Positions 13,665 through 22,906 of a stretch of 39,900 bases of DNA are shown piece by piece. Every line of letters starts with the position of its first letter. Position 1 is the first letter of the stretch. The notes under the pieces are model-generated. The model did not search any database. It was not told where the DNA came from and worked only from the letters and a program-made list of their open reading frames with translations. The stretch is taken from the NCBI GenBank assembly GCA_910588505.1, contig CAJUPQ010000028.1, positions 1-39,900 on the forward strand. The letters are read 5' to 3'. This DNA comes from an uncultured Hungatella sp. (GTDB taxonomy: Bacteria; Bacillota; Clostridia; Lachnospirales; Lachnospiraceae). A program made the position numbers and the translations under genes.

Positions 13665-16216
13665 CACGCCTCTCCCCCTATGACCGACTCCGCGTAGTTC
13701 ACAGACGCCATAGCGTCCTTGCAGTACTGGTCAGCCCCGATGGTCCGGGCGTACTCCTCGGTCAGCACCGCGCCCCCTACCATGACTTTTGCCCAGGGAG
13801 CCTCCTTTCGAAGCTGCTTTATGGTCTCCTCCATGCTTGGCACCGTGGTAGTCATCAGGGCGCTTAATCCCACCAGCGGCACACGGCCTTTCACCGTCTC
13901 CTCCACGATCCGCTCCGGGGCCACGTCCTTGCCCAGATCCATTACCTCATAACTGTAATTTTCCAGCAGAACTTTCACGATATTTTTTCCGATATCGTGG
14001 ATATCCCCCTTTACCGTGGCCAGGATAATGGTCCCCTTCTTCTCCTGGGCCTGGCCCTTCTCCGACATCCGCTCTTTTATGACGTCAAACGCCTCCCTGG
14101 CCGCCTCGGCGCTCATGAGAAGCTGAGGCAGGAAAACCGTCCCCTGCTCAAAGCCTTTCCCCACAACGTCCAAAGCCGGGATCATCTCCTCATTGATAAT
14201 ATCCAACGCCTCCCTCTGCTCCAGAAGAGCAGTCACCGCCATACGGGCCTTGTCCTTTAATCCCCTCCGAACACAGTCTCCCAGTCCCATAAAGTTCCCT
14301 CCAGGCGCCCCGCCGCTTATACCACATCCGGATGCCGCCTCCCGGTTTCCCCGGGTCGGGGTCGGGCTTGTCCCTGCCCAGGACAGATCTGCCTCCGTCC
14401 GGCCTCCCTGTGCCGAAACCGCCGTAGCTTTCTGGACGCCTCCAAAAGTTCCCCCAGCCCCGCCGGTTCCGCCTCCGCCATCCTGGACCGCACCGCCGTA
14501 AACCTGGATATAATCCCCGCACTGGCTGTCCAGATCCGCCAGAGCCCGGAAACTGTAGTAAGCCTTCATCATCACCTGGGAGTTGGGATTGATGATGGCC
14601 GCATTAAGTCCATTTGCCAGAGCCATGGTAAAAAACGCACCGTTAATGATCTCCCTTTGGGGAAGGCCAAAAGAAATATTGGACACACCCAGAATTGTCT
14701 TTCCGCCCAGCTCATCCCGCACTCTTTGCAGCGTCTCCAGGGTGGTCAGGGCACCTTTGCTGTCCGAGCTGACTGTCAGGCAGAGACCGTCAATGAGAAT
14801 ATCCTTTGGATGGATCCCGTAGGACGCCGCCGTGCGGTAGATCTTTCTGGCAACCTCTATGCGCCCCTGGGCCGTGTCCGGGATCCCGCCCTCATCCAGG
14901 GCCAGGGCCACCACCACTCCGCCGTAGTGTTTCACCAGGGGAAACACGGCCTCCATAGATTCTTTCTTTCCGTTGACCGAATTAATCAGCGGCTTTCCGT
15001 TGTAAATCCGCATGGCCCGCTCCATAGCCTGTATATCTGACGTGTCGATCTGCAGAGGAAGGTCGATGATGCTCTGCAGCTCTTTGACCACCTCCTCCAT
15101 CATCCGGGGCTCGTCGATTTCCGGAAGCCCCACATTCACATCCAGCACATGGGCTCCATGATCCTGCTGGGACACTCCCTCCTGCAAAATATACTCCAGG
15201 TTGTGGTCCCTAAGGGCCTGCTTAAATCTGGACTTTCCCGTAGGGTTGATCCTCTCCCCGATGATCACCGGGTCTTTGCCAATGACCACCCCGTGGGTGT
15301 AGGAGGTCACCACAGTCCGGTTCTTCTCGCCGGGCAGCACCTGTTTTAAATCCCTGCACCGTTCTGTCAGCTTCCGGATATGCCCCGGCGTGGTTCCGCA
15401 GCAGCCACCCAGCACATTGGCCCCCATGCGCCCGATCTCTTCCATAACACAGGCAAACTCATCCTCGTCAATATCGTACACCGTAACCCCTTTCTCGCTT
15501 CTGGGCAGCCCCGCATTGGGGTTGACGATAACAGGAACCGAAGCACAGGCCAGGATCTGTTCCAGGATGGCTTTCATCTGAACCGGTCCCAGGCCGCAGT
15601 TGATGCCAAGGGCATCTACCCCCAGCCCTTCCAGAAGGGCCACCACAGACTCCACATCCCCTCCGGTGAGAAGCTTTCCCTTCCCGTCAAAGATCATGGT
15701 GGCAAACACAGGAAGGGTGCTGTTTTCCTTTGCCGCCAGGATCGCCGCCTTGGCCTCATACCCGTCGCTCATGGTCTCCACCAGGATCAGATCCGCCCTG
15801 TCCCGTCCCGCCTCCACCACTTCCCGGTAAATGTGGCAGGCATCGTCAAAATCCAGATCCCCCAAAGGCTTTAAAAGCTTTCCCGTAGGTCCCAGATCCA
15901 GGGCCACAAATCCTCTCCCTGCCTGGCTCACCGCCCACCGGGCATTATCCTCTGCCGCCTCTATGATCTCCTTTAAGTCAAAAGGCCCGCCTGCCGGGTA
16001 TTTCAGCCGGTTGGCCCCAAAGGTGTTAGTGGTGACAATATCGCACCCTGCCTCCAGATAGGCCTTATGGATCTCCCTCAGGATCTCCGGGCGCAGCACA
16101 TTCCAGGTCTCCGGCAGCTCACCTGCTTTCAGCCCTTTAGCCTGGAGAAGGCTTCCCATACCTCCGTCGCAGAACACTTTCCTTCTGCTGATCTCTTCCA
16201 TTATCTTTGCGCTCAT
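13664..16216 (-). CDS. metH: Cobalamin-dependent methionine synthase without reactivation domain
   Basis: Moves a methyl group from methyl-THF to homocysteine through cobalamin. The product has 850 residues. The homocysteine domain (about 1-300) has FCDGGMGSLLQ, INCGLGP and GGCCGTTPGHI, which hold the zinc cysteines. The pterin domain (about 320-565) has IIGERINPTGK and DVNVGLPEID. The cap and B12 domains (about 652-850) have DIHDIGKN, whose H740 is the cobalt ligand. The SAM-dependent reactivation domain is absent and encoded separately just upstream. Residues about 569-651 form a Gly, Ser and Thr-rich linker much longer than usual. The ATG at 16216 follows AGGAGG and overlaps the upstream stop as ATGA. 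Confidence 0.95.
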   Translation of the reverse strand: MSAKIMEEISRRKVFCDGGMGSLLQAKGLKAGELPETWNVLRPEILREIHKAYLEAGCDIVTTNTFGANRLKYPAGGPFDLKEIIEAAEDNARWAVSQAGRGFVALDLGPTGKLLKPLGDLDFDDACHIYREVVEAGRDRADLILVETMSDGYEAKAAILAAKENSTLPVFATMIFDGKGKLLTGGDVESVVALLEGLGVDALGINCGLGPVQMKAILEQILACASVPVIVNPNAGLPRSEKGVTVYDIDEDEFACVMEEIGRMGANVLGGCCGTTPGHIRKLTERCRDLKQVLPGEKNRTVVTSYTHGVVIGKDPVIIGERINPTGKSRFKQALRDHNLEYILQEGVSQQDHGAHVLDVNVGLPEIDEPRMMEEVVKELQSIIDLPLQIDTSDIQAMERAMRIYNGKPLINSVNGKKESMEAVFPLVKHYGGVVVALALDEGGIPDTAQGRIEVARKIYRTAASYGIHPKDILIDGLCLTVSSDSKGALTTLETLQRVRDELGGKTILGVSNISFGLPQREIINGAFFTMALANGLNAAIINPNSQVMMKAYYSFRALADLDSQCGDYIQVYGGAVQDGGGGTGGAGGTFGGVQKATAVSAQGGRTEADLSWAGTSPTPTRGNREAASGCGISGGAPGGNFMGLGDCVRRGLKDKARMAVTALLEQREALDIINEEMIPALDVVGKGFEQGTVFLPQLLMSAEAAREAFDVIKERMSEKGQAQEKKGTIILATVKGDIHDIGKNIVKVLLENYSYEVMDLGKDVAPERIVEETVKGRVPLVGLSALMTTTVPSMEETIKQLRKEAPWAKVMVGGAVLTEEYARTIGADQYCKDAMASVNYAESVIGGEA

Positions 16217-16905
16217 ATCGTTTTCCTCCTGTAGAGACAATCCTTCTTATTACATTCCAGGCATTTGCCGGCGCCTCTCTCCTCTTTGGAGGCTTCCGGC
16301 GTCCCTCCCTGGCCCGAACACCTGGGAACGCTCCGCCGTTCTTTGCTGACCCCGATCACCGCGGTCACAGACTTGGAGGGCATCATCAGATAACTGTCTG
16401 TGAGCGTAATCCCCACCCGCTTTGACGCCTCCAGCCCTCCAAGGAGCGCCGGCTGGCACCCAAGGGGAAAATCCCCGTACCCCGGACTGAACCTTGGCCG
16501 CAGAAACATCCCCCTCTTTTCATATTCCAGCCGAAGCTCCTCATTTACCTGGTCGCAGTAATCCTCCAGCATAGCTGCCGCCGCTGCCTGCATGACCACT
16601 GCCCGGCTCATCTCAAGACGGCTGTACCTGCGGATCAGATTGTCCGCCATGACCCCCAGGGTGACCGCAAACAGCACCACCAGGCTGCATCCCTCCAGAT
16701 TTTTCCTAAGGTCCCGGCTCTCTGTCTGTAAGCAGCCCATATCAATCCTGTCCTCCAAAAAGACAAGGGGGAACTCCCGAAAGCATGCTCGCCGCTGTGT
16801 CTTCTCCTCCAGCTCCTCCCAACACTCCCCGATCAGCTTCAAAGTCTGCTCATCCGCCTCCTTGCCCCGATACCCCAGATACCGAAGCGTCTCCTTAAGA
16901 TTCAT
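16213..16905 (-). CDS. Stand-alone MetH reactivation domain protein
   Basis: A 230-residue protein matching the vitamin B12-dependent methionine synthase activation domain, which uses SAM and an electron donor to rescue oxidised cobalamin. The SAM-binding signature RPRFSPGYGDFPL is at residues 136-148, followed by LTDSYLMMPSKSVTAVIG, typical of this domain. A C-terminal extension carries KCLECNKKDC (C215, C218, C223) and may bind a metal or cluster. Its stop overlaps the MetH start by four bases (ATGA). This split arrangement is known in Firmicutes. A consensus promoter lies just upstream, so this gene heads the unit. Confidence 0.92.
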   Translation of the reverse strand: MNLKETLRYLGYRGKEADEQTLKLIGECWEELEEKTQRRACFREFPLVFLEDRIDMGCLQTESRDLRKNLEGCSLVVLFAVTLGVMADNLIRRYSRLEMSRAVVMQAAAAAMLEDYCDQVNEELRLEYEKRGMFLRPRFSPGYGDFPLGCQPALLGGLEASKRVGITLTDSYLMMPSKSVTAVIGVSKERRSVPRCSGQGGTPEASKEERGAGKCLECNKKDCLYRRKTI

Positions 16906-16936
16906 CTTCTACCCCCATGCGATGTACTAGTACCTC

Positions 16937-16965
16937 ATTGTACTATGACTTCCCGGCCATTTCAA
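16937..16965 (-). promoter_or_regulatory. Strong promoter of the metH unit
   Basis: Minus-strand -35 TTGAAA (16960-16965), 17-base spacer, -10 TACAAT (16937-16942), 32 bases before the start at 16905. No SAM or B12 riboswitch fits in the short leader. The leader includes CTAGTACATCGC-like text related to the end of the palindrome at 20522-20687. Confidence 0.75.
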
Positions 16966-17079
16966 GATTCTTCCTGTTTTTTGTGGAACCTTATTTCATT
17001 TTGAAACGGATGGGGATATAATGAAAGGAACCACAACCGACCGCAAAACCGGCCCCAAGAAAGGAGCAAAGATTCTTCC

Positions 17080-17973
17080 ATGGAAACATCCCTCTCTGTC
17101 AACATCCCTGTCTACGAGCACCAGCAGCTTTCCATCAGCGCCTTTGGTCACTCTGTCACCATGCCAGGACACAAATACGGCCCTGCGGTGCGCCCCTACT
17201 ACCTGATCCACTACATCCTGGAAGGAAAAGGAGAATTTACCGTAAACGAAACCACATATAAACTGTCCGCCGGAAAAGGCTTTCTCATTGAACCTGACTA
17301 TCAGACCATCTATAAGGCGGATATGGAAGAGCCCTGGACCTACATCTGGATCGGATTTTCAGGAAAAGACGCCAACCAGGCTGTGTCCATGCTGGGTCTG
17401 TCCCAGGAACAGCCTATTTTCAGAAGCGAGGAAAAAGAAACCCTGAAAAACTGCGTCATGGCCATGATCCGGCACAACCGCGGCAACGCGGCGGACTGCT
17501 TTTACTCCCTGTCCATGCTGTACCTTTTCTTAAGCATCATCGCGGGCTCCGGTCAGGACAAAGAGTCTATGGGCGATGGCAACCTTTATGTAAAGCAAGC
17601 CATTGCCTACATCCGCAGCCATATCGCGGAACCTATCCGCACCGACCAAATTGCCCGGTATGTGGGCCTTAACCGCAGCTACTTAAGCACCCTCTTCAAA
17701 CAGCACACCGGCATGTCCCCACTAAAATACATCCAGAAATTCCGCCTGACAAAGGCCCTGCATCTGTTGGAATCCTCCCTCCTGTCCGTATCTGCCATTG
17801 CCTACGCCTGCGGCTACCAGCAGCCTGAATCCCTTATGAAGCTGTTCCGCCAGCAATACGGCATGTCCCCCTCCGCCTACCGGAAGCTCATACGGGACCA
17901 GGCTGCCAGAGCCCAGGAAGACGGGATCCTGGAAAATACCCTGTCCCCGGATCTGCTCCCTGACCATGAATAA
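17080..17973 (+). CDS. AraC-family transcriptional regulator
   Basis: A 297-residue regulator with an N-terminal cupin sugar-sensing domain (about 10-130; PYYLIHYILEGKGEF, AGKGFLIEPDYQTIYKAD, PWTYIWIGFSG) and a C-terminal double helix-turn-helix (about 185-285). The latter has RTDQIARYVGLNRSYLSTLF and SVSAIAYACGYQQPESLMKL, followed by FRQQYGMSPSAYRK. The neighbouring alpha-galactosidase, transcribed towards it, is the likely target, and a galactoside or its product the likely signal; this is inference. The ATG at 17080 has AAAGGAG 13 bases upstream, a rather long gap, but no better in-frame start exists. A TATAAT at 17017-17022 with a poor -35 may be the promoter. Confidence 0.9.
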   Translation: METSLSVNIPVYEHQQLSISAFGHSVTMPGHKYGPAVRPYYLIHYILEGKGEFTVNETTYKLSAGKGFLIEPDYQTIYKADMEEPWTYIWIGFSGKDANQAVSMLGLSQEQPIFRSEEKETLKNCVMAMIRHNRGNAADCFYSLSMLYLFLSIIAGSGQDKESMGDGNLYVKQAIAYIRSHIAEPIRTDQIARYVGLNRSYLSTLFKQHTGMSPLKYIQKFRLTKALHLLESSLLSVSAIAYACGYQQPESLMKLFRQQYGMSPSAYRKLIRDQAARAQEDGILENTLSPDLLPDHE

Positions 17974-18033
17974 CCACCGCCCCATGCCGCCTAATCGGCA
18001 TATTTCACCTGCACAGGCCTGCCCATAAAAACA

Positions 18034-18058
18034 GGGGCTTCCTCCAAAAAGAAGCCCC
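18034..18058. terminator. Hairpin between araC-type gene and alpha-galactosidase
   Basis: An 8-base inverted repeat GGGGCTTC (18034-18041) with GAAGCCCC (18051-18058) between two converging genes. The minus-strand side is followed by TGTTTTTATG, so it suits the alpha-galactosidase transcript best; the plus-strand tail has few Ts. Confidence 0.65.
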
Positions 18059-18102
18059 CAAACCGTGCCGCCCATCTGACGGAAAAAATTTTCATACACG
18101 CT

Positions 18103-20334
18103 CTACTCTGCGTTCAACACCACAACCCTTGACCAGAAATCACAGCAGGGCTCCTTGCCCGCAGGCACTTCCCCTGCGGACATATCCGTGGTCACCATGC
18201 CGATATGCATCAACTCACTGCCGTAAAACGCCCCTATGTCCTCACTGTCCTCCTCCATATGATACAAAAACTCCTCATCAAGCCCCTGGAGCCGAAGCCT
18301 GCGAAACTCCCGGTTCACATCATTGAGCATCTTAAAATACCCAACAATGGCCTGCTTCTTATCCTCCGCCACCACCATCCAGGCAGTAAAATTCCCCTCA
18401 AAGGGGCTTAACAGCCTGTAAAATGTCCCTGTGTGGATCAATCTTCTGTATTTCTTCACAAACCGGATCTGCTCCCTGACAATTCCCCGCTCCTCGTCAG
18501 TCAGCCTGGCCAGATCCAACTCATAGCCAAAAGCGCCGAACATAGCCACATTCCCCCTGGTCTTTAAGGGCGTCATCCGGTTCACCTGATGGTTGGGCGT
18601 AATGGACACGTGGGCTCCCATAGAACTTACAGGATACGCGTAAGAAGTTCCGTACTGAATCTTCTGCCTTTCCCCCGCGTCCGTGTCATCGCTGGTCCAG
18701 CACTGAGGCGCATAGTACAACAGTCCCGGATCAAAACGCCCTCCTCCGCTGGCGCAGGACTCAAACAGAACCTGTGGAAACGCCGTATTCAGACGGTTGT
18801 ACAGGTCATACAGCCCCAGGATATACCGGTGGAAGATCTCCCCCTGACGCTCCGGGCCGTACCCCTGTGAAAAACACTCCGTAATATTGCGGTTCATGTC
18901 CCACTTGATGTAGGAGATCTTCGACTCACTAAGAATCTTTGCCACCATGTCATAGATGTAGTCCACCACCTCTTTCCTGGAGAAATCCAGCACATACTGC
19001 TTTCTCCCATGGGACTCGTGGCGTCCGGGCGTGTGGATGATCCAGTCCGGATGATTCCGGTACAGCTCGCTGTCCTTATTGGCCATCTCCAGCTCAAACC
19101 ACAGGCCAAACTTCAGACCCAGGGCCTCAATCTTCTCGGAAAGCCCCTTGATCCCGTCAGGCAGGCGGTCCGTATTGGCCCACCAGTCTCCAAGACCGCT
19201 GGTCTCCGTACACCTGGTACTAAACCACCCGTCGTCCAGGACAAACAGCTCCACCCCGTCCTCCTTGGCATTCCTGGCAATCTTCAGAAGCTTTTCCTCC
19301 GTAAAATCAAAGTAGGTAGCCTCCCAGTTATTTAACAGCACAGGCCGCTCTCTGTCCCTCCAGTATCCCCTTGCCAGCCTGGTCCGGTACAGCCTGTGAA
19401 ATACCTGGCTCATGGCGTTCATGCCCTCTGCGGAATACACCATCACAGCCTCCGGCGTCTGGAACTCCTCCCCCGGCTTTAAGCACCAGGAGAATCCAAA
19501 AGGATTGATCCCCATCATCATCCGGGTCACCTTAAAGGTGTCCACCTCCGCCTGGGCCAGGAAATTGCCGGAATAAATCAGAGAAAATCCCATGACCTCC
19601 CCCTGAAATTCATCTGCTGTAGGCCTTTTGAGCATGACAAATGGATTGTGGAAATGGCCGGACGCCCCTCTGGCGCTTCCCACAGACTGGATCCCCTGCT
19701 GCAGCATCCTGGTCTTTACATGGCGCTCCCGCCCCCAGGCGCCGGAAAACTGGATCCATTCATACTCATCATCCGGCAGATCAAGGCAAAGGCTCATAGC
19801 CCTTGTGATCTGATACGTTTCCCCTCCCCGGTTCTCAAAGCGCGCGCTTCTGGCTATGGCGTTCTCATGGCCAAAGATCGTGTACAAAAGGGTCATATCC
19901 ACACGAAGAAGCTCATCCCGCAAAGTAAGCTCCAGAGTATCCGCCTCATCCTCCGACTCCACATAGGTGGCAGGCAGCCCCTTAAGCCCCGGCTTTCCTT
20001 TGTAGATTTTGTGGGAAACATACTTAAAATCCGTGATTTTGCTGCCGTTTTCCTGCACGATCTCCAGAGCAGGCATGCGGAAATCCGTAGTCCCATAGGA
20101 CGGATACTCCTGCTTTAAGTGCTCCAGCGAAAAGGAATACTCATCATCAAACACATAGGCGCTGACCGGGCGGTAGCGGTTCTCGACAAGATATTCGTAA
20201 TCCTCCCTCTTTGCCACCTGTTTACCAAAATACAGCTGCCCCATCTGGCCGTTGCGCAGAATCTTCATGATATAGCTGATGCTGCCATTATAAAGGTGAA
20301 ACTCCCCTGTCTTCTCATTGAACATGATCCCCAT
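18103..20334 (-). CDS. Alpha-galactosidase, GH36
   Basis: Releases terminal alpha-1,6-galactose from raffinose-family sugars, melibiose and galactomannan. The 743-residue product matches bacterial GH36 subgroup enzymes in length. The N-terminal beta-sandwich runs to about 320; the TIM barrel contains LFVLDDGWF, YIKWDMNRN (nucleophile D479), ESCASGGGRFD and WTSDDTDAGERQ (acid/base D549). There is no signal peptide, so it is intracellular and the sugar must be imported; no transporter is nearby. The ATG at 20334 follows CAGGAGGA; an in-frame upstream extension of 34 residues is lysine-rich and unlikely to be translated. A weak promoter (TGGAAA, 17 bases, TATCCT) lies within that extension. The adjacent AraC regulator is the likely controller. 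Confidence 0.95.
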   Translation of the reverse strand: MGIMFNEKTGEFHLYNGSISYIMKILRNGQMGQLYFGKQVAKREDYEYLVENRYRPVSAYVFDDEYSFSLEHLKQEYPSYGTTDFRMPALEIVQENGSKITDFKYVSHKIYKGKPGLKGLPATYVESEDEADTLELTLRDELLRVDMTLLYTIFGHENAIARSARFENRGGETYQITRAMSLCLDLPDDEYEWIQFSGAWGRERHVKTRMLQQGIQSVGSARGASGHFHNPFVMLKRPTADEFQGEVMGFSLIYSGNFLAQAEVDTFKVTRMMMGINPFGFSWCLKPGEEFQTPEAVMVYSAEGMNAMSQVFHRLYRTRLARGYWRDRERPVLLNNWEATYFDFTEEKLLKIARNAKEDGVELFVLDDGWFSTRCTETSGLGDWWANTDRLPDGIKGLSEKIEALGLKFGLWFELEMANKDSELYRNHPDWIIHTPGRHESHGRKQYVLDFSRKEVVDYIYDMVAKILSESKISYIKWDMNRNITECFSQGYGPERQGEIFHRYILGLYDLYNRLNTAFPQVLFESCASGGGRFDPGLLYYAPQCWTSDDTDAGERQKIQYGTSYAYPVSSMGAHVSITPNHQVNRMTPLKTRGNVAMFGAFGYELDLARLTDEERGIVREQIRFVKKYRRLIHTGTFYRLLSPFEGNFTAWMVVAEDKKQAIVGYFKMLNDVNREFRRLRLQGLDEEFLYHMEEDSEDIGAFYGSELMHIGMVTTDMSAGEVPAGKEPCCDFWSRVVVLNAE

Positions 20335-20521
20335 GACATTTTCCTCCTGACGCTTTTTATGTAGGATACGCTTTTTTTGCGGTTCTTTCCAGCGGAAAAT
20401 GGTGTAAAAAACTGTCCATTTGTTAGATTTTTGCAACTTATAGTCTATGGTGCTGTTTAAAGTCTGGTTTTTTACTTTTCGAGAAATTTCTTCCTCCTGG
20501 GTATTCCATTCTCTCCCTCCC

Positions 20522-20687
20522 CTAGTACATCATTGCATTAATTCCTAAGCAATAGTACTCGCTCTCTACGCCAGGAGCACGTCTGCGAAGCTAGATGTAG
20601 GGTCCACTACACCGTCGCTTCGCAGACGCACACCTGACGCAGATATCAAGCACTATTACTTAGTTATTAATGCAACGATGTACTAGT
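20522..20687. repeat. 166-base palindromic element (repeat B)
   Basis: The two ends, CTAGTACATCATTGCATTAA and, on the right, the complement of CTAGTACATCGTTGCATTAA, match over about 36 bases with some five mismatches. A perfect inner stem, GTCTGCGAAGC (20581-20591) with GCTTCGCAGAC (20617-20627), sits at the centre. Flanks between inner and outer stems also pair in part. It lies in the gap between the alpha-galactosidase start and the lipoprotein stop at 20695. It has no coding capacity and looks like a MITE or a dispersed hairpin repeat. The rest of the gap from 20335 holds only AT-rich leader sequence. Confidence 0.75.
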
Positions 20688-20694
20688 TTTCTTA

Positions 20695-21888
20695 TCATAA
20701 TCCCTCAAACACCCCCACCTCAAACTGACTATCCGGAATCCCATGATAAGTCACAAACACATACTTCCCGTCCCTTGTCATCTCTCTTCCCGCCTCATAC
20801 TGCCTCCACCCATCCCCTTCGATCTTATGCTGAATCCACACACTCCCCTTTCCTCCATCCCTCTCCACAGGAAAAAAGACCGTCACCTCCCCCACATCAT
20901 CCCTGTTCACGGAATACACCTGGGAAACAGGCTCCCCTTTTGTCTCCCCCAGCTCCAGCCAAGCCTTCTCGCCCACGCCAATCTCCAGGTCATCTCCGTC
21001 CCTTTTATCAACGCAGACAAAGATCACCCCGTCCCGCTCCAGCAGTTCAAACCGGTTCAGCTCCTGCCCATCTTCCTCAAAAACCCCGTAAGAATTAATG
21101 TACAGCCCGTCATTCCAGATCCCATAATCCATGACTCCGCCTCTCCCATAAGTATGGCCGTATCCTCTCTCATAATCTTCCCTGCTCTTATAGGAGATCA
21201 GGATGACCTTCATCCCATAGTCCGCGGCACACTCTCTAAGAAACTCCGCCGCGCCGGGACTCTCCTCCTCCAGTATCGTCAGATCCCGATCTCCGCAGTC
21301 GTCAATCCTTACATTCATGGGATGTTCCCGGCAAAAATCCTCAAAAGTCCCCGTCTCATATAGCTCTCCGAGCATACCATCCTCATGACACAACGGAAAT
21401 CCGCTGCCATCCTGTCTATCGCTATCACTGTCGCCATCACTGCCTCCCTCACTTCCACGATCCCCCTCCCCATATTCCAGATACACATCGTAAACCTCAT
21501 ACCCCAGCAGACTTTCAAAAAACTCTCTTCCCTCCTTCTCGATAAGCTCCCTCTGAAAATCATCCCGCCCATCTGTGGAAACTTCCTGCCCGCTTATATG
21601 TATCTGAAACTCCTGATCCCCCCATTTCGCCCTGGCCAGCACATACCCCTTGGCCCATGGCACAGGATCCCCGTCTCCCCGCTCCATGCAAAGTTCCACA
21701 TCCTCGATCTCCGGCACAAAACCGTACTTTTCCTGTACATATTTTTCCGCGTTCTCTTCCCCTTGCCGGGCGATCTCCTCCATGCGCTGCTTCTCTTCCC
21801 CTGAATACCCGCAGCTCCACAGAAAAAGAACGCACCACGCCCAAACCATCATATTCACTGCCGCTCTGCCCCAAAAACGTCTTTTCAT
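20695..21888 (-). CDS. Predicted lipoprotein of unknown function
   Basis: A 397-residue protein I do not recognise. It begins with a basic N-terminus and hydrophobic stretch ending in the lipobox LWSC (C26), so it is probably lipid-anchored outside the membrane. The next 45 residues are charged and helical. A low-complexity acidic segment near residues 150-172 (GDRGSEGGSDGDSDSDRQDG) separates two parts. The C-terminal part has alternating hydrophobic and charged strands with ERDGVIFVCVDKRDGDDLEI and YVFVTYHGIPDSQFEVGVFE. The ATG at 21888 has a GGGGGAA site. It is a single gene between repeat B and the metF terminator. No enzyme motif is visible. Confidence 0.8.
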   Translation of the reverse strand: MKRRFWGRAAVNMMVWAWCVLFLWSCGYSGEEKQRMEEIARQGEENAEKYVQEKYGFVPEIEDVELCMERGDGDPVPWAKGYVLARAKWGDQEFQIHISGQEVSTDGRDDFQRELIEKEGREFFESLLGYEVYDVYLEYGEGDRGSEGGSDGDSDSDRQDGSGFPLCHEDGMLGELYETGTFEDFCREHPMNVRIDDCGDRDLTILEEESPGAAEFLRECAADYGMKVILISYKSREDYERGYGHTYGRGGVMDYGIWNDGLYINSYGVFEEDGQELNRFELLERDGVIFVCVDKRDGDDLEIGVGEKAWLELGETKGEPVSQVYSVNRDDVGEVTVFFPVERDGGKGSVWIQHKIEGDGWRQYEAGREMTRDGKYVFVTYHGIPDSQFEVGVFEGL

Positions 21889-21941
21889 CCGTTCCCCCTT
21901 AACTCCTGCGCTTTACTCCTACGCTTGACCCCTATGCCAAA

Positions 21942-21972
21942 ATCCGCCGGACAGCGCTGCCATCCGGCGGAT
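21942..21972 (-). terminator. Terminator after metF
   Basis: A perfect 10-base inverted repeat, ATCCGCCGGA (21942-21951) with TCCGGCGGAT (21963-21972). On the minus strand it is followed by TTTTGG, just after the metF stop at 21977. Confidence 0.8.
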
Positions 21973-21976
21973 CCTC

Positions 21977-22861
21977 CTATGTTTCTTTCTGTTCATTCCC
22001 TCTGCCCAAAATCTCCGACAAGCTCTCCAAAATCTTCTCCGCCACATCCGGTTTATTCATGGAATATATATGGATTCCATTGACCCCATTGGCAATCAGG
22101 TCGATGATCTGCTCTGTGGCATAGGCAATCCCCGCCTGCTTCATAGCCGCCGGATTGTCCCCGAACCGATCCACAATAGCCTTAAACCTGGACGGCAGAT
22201 AAGTCCCAGACATCTGGCATATCCTTTTGATCTGCAGAGCGCTTGTCACCGGCATGATCCCCGCCACCACAGGCACTGTGACTCCCCTCTCCCGAATCCG
22301 GTACAGGTAATTGTACAGGATATTATTGTCAAAAAACATCTGGGTAGTCATAAAATCACATCCCGCCTCCACCTTCTCCTTGAGATACCCAATATCCTCC
22401 GCCTTGTTGGCTGACTCCACATGGCCCTCCGGGTAGCAGGCCGCGCCGATGCAGAAATCCCCGCTCTGCTTGATCTCATGGATCAGCTGGGAAGCGTACT
22501 GATAATCATGGGCAGTTCTGCCCTCCTTCGGGATATCCCCCCGCAGCGCCAGCACATTCTCAATGCCCCTGTCCTTAAGCTCCTCCAGCACACAGGCCAC
22601 GTGCTGCCTTGTGGAGGAAACACAAGTCAAATGAGCCAGGGTAGGCACATGGTACTCATTGTTCAAAGCTGCGGCAATATCCACTGTGTAGCGGCTGGTC
22701 CCTCCCCCAGCCCCGTAGGTCACGCTCATAAAGTCCGGCGACAGTCCCGCGATCTTTTTTGCCGCTGCCTCCACCGTCTCATACTTGTCCTCTGTCTTGG
22801 GAGGAAACACCTCAAAGGAAAGGGTAGGCCTGCCCTGCCCTAATATGTCTCTGATCTTCAT
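21977..22861 (-). CDS. metF: Methylenetetrahydrofolate reductase
   Basis: Reduces 5,10-methylene-THF to 5-methyl-THF, the methyl donor for MetH. The 294-residue TIM-barrel protein has the FAD and folate residues in LSFEVFPPKT (catalytic glutamate), SVTYGAGGG, LAHLTCVSST, NVLALRGDIP and CDFMTTQMFFDN, followed by VPVVAGIMPV. No C-terminal regulatory domain is present, as usual in bacteria. It follows hflC by 45 bases and ends at a terminator, so it is probably read from the hflK promoter. Its ribosome site (GGGGAT) is weak. It lies about 5 kb upstream of metH but in a separate unit. Confidence 0.95.
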   Translation of the reverse strand: MKIRDILGQGRPTLSFEVFPPKTEDKYETVEAAAKKIAGLSPDFMSVTYGAGGGTSRYTVDIAAALNNEYHVPTLAHLTCVSSTRQHVACVLEELKDRGIENVLALRGDIPKEGRTAHDYQYASQLIHEIKQSGDFCIGAACYPEGHVESANKAEDIGYLKEKVEAGCDFMTTQMFFDNNILYNYLYRIRERGVTVPVVAGIMPVTSALQIKRICQMSGTYLPSRFKAIVDRFGDNPAAMKQAGIAYATEQIIDLIANGVNGIHIYSMNKPDVAEKILESLSEILGRGNEQKET

Positions 22862-22906
22862 CTCAAATCCCCGCTTTCTATAACATTTTCCTTTACCGCT
22901 GTGCCC

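Noticed and set aside
16906..17079. Riboswitch (SAM or B12) in front of the metH unit
   Set aside because: The leader between promoter and start is about 30 bases, too short, and no conserved blocks are present.
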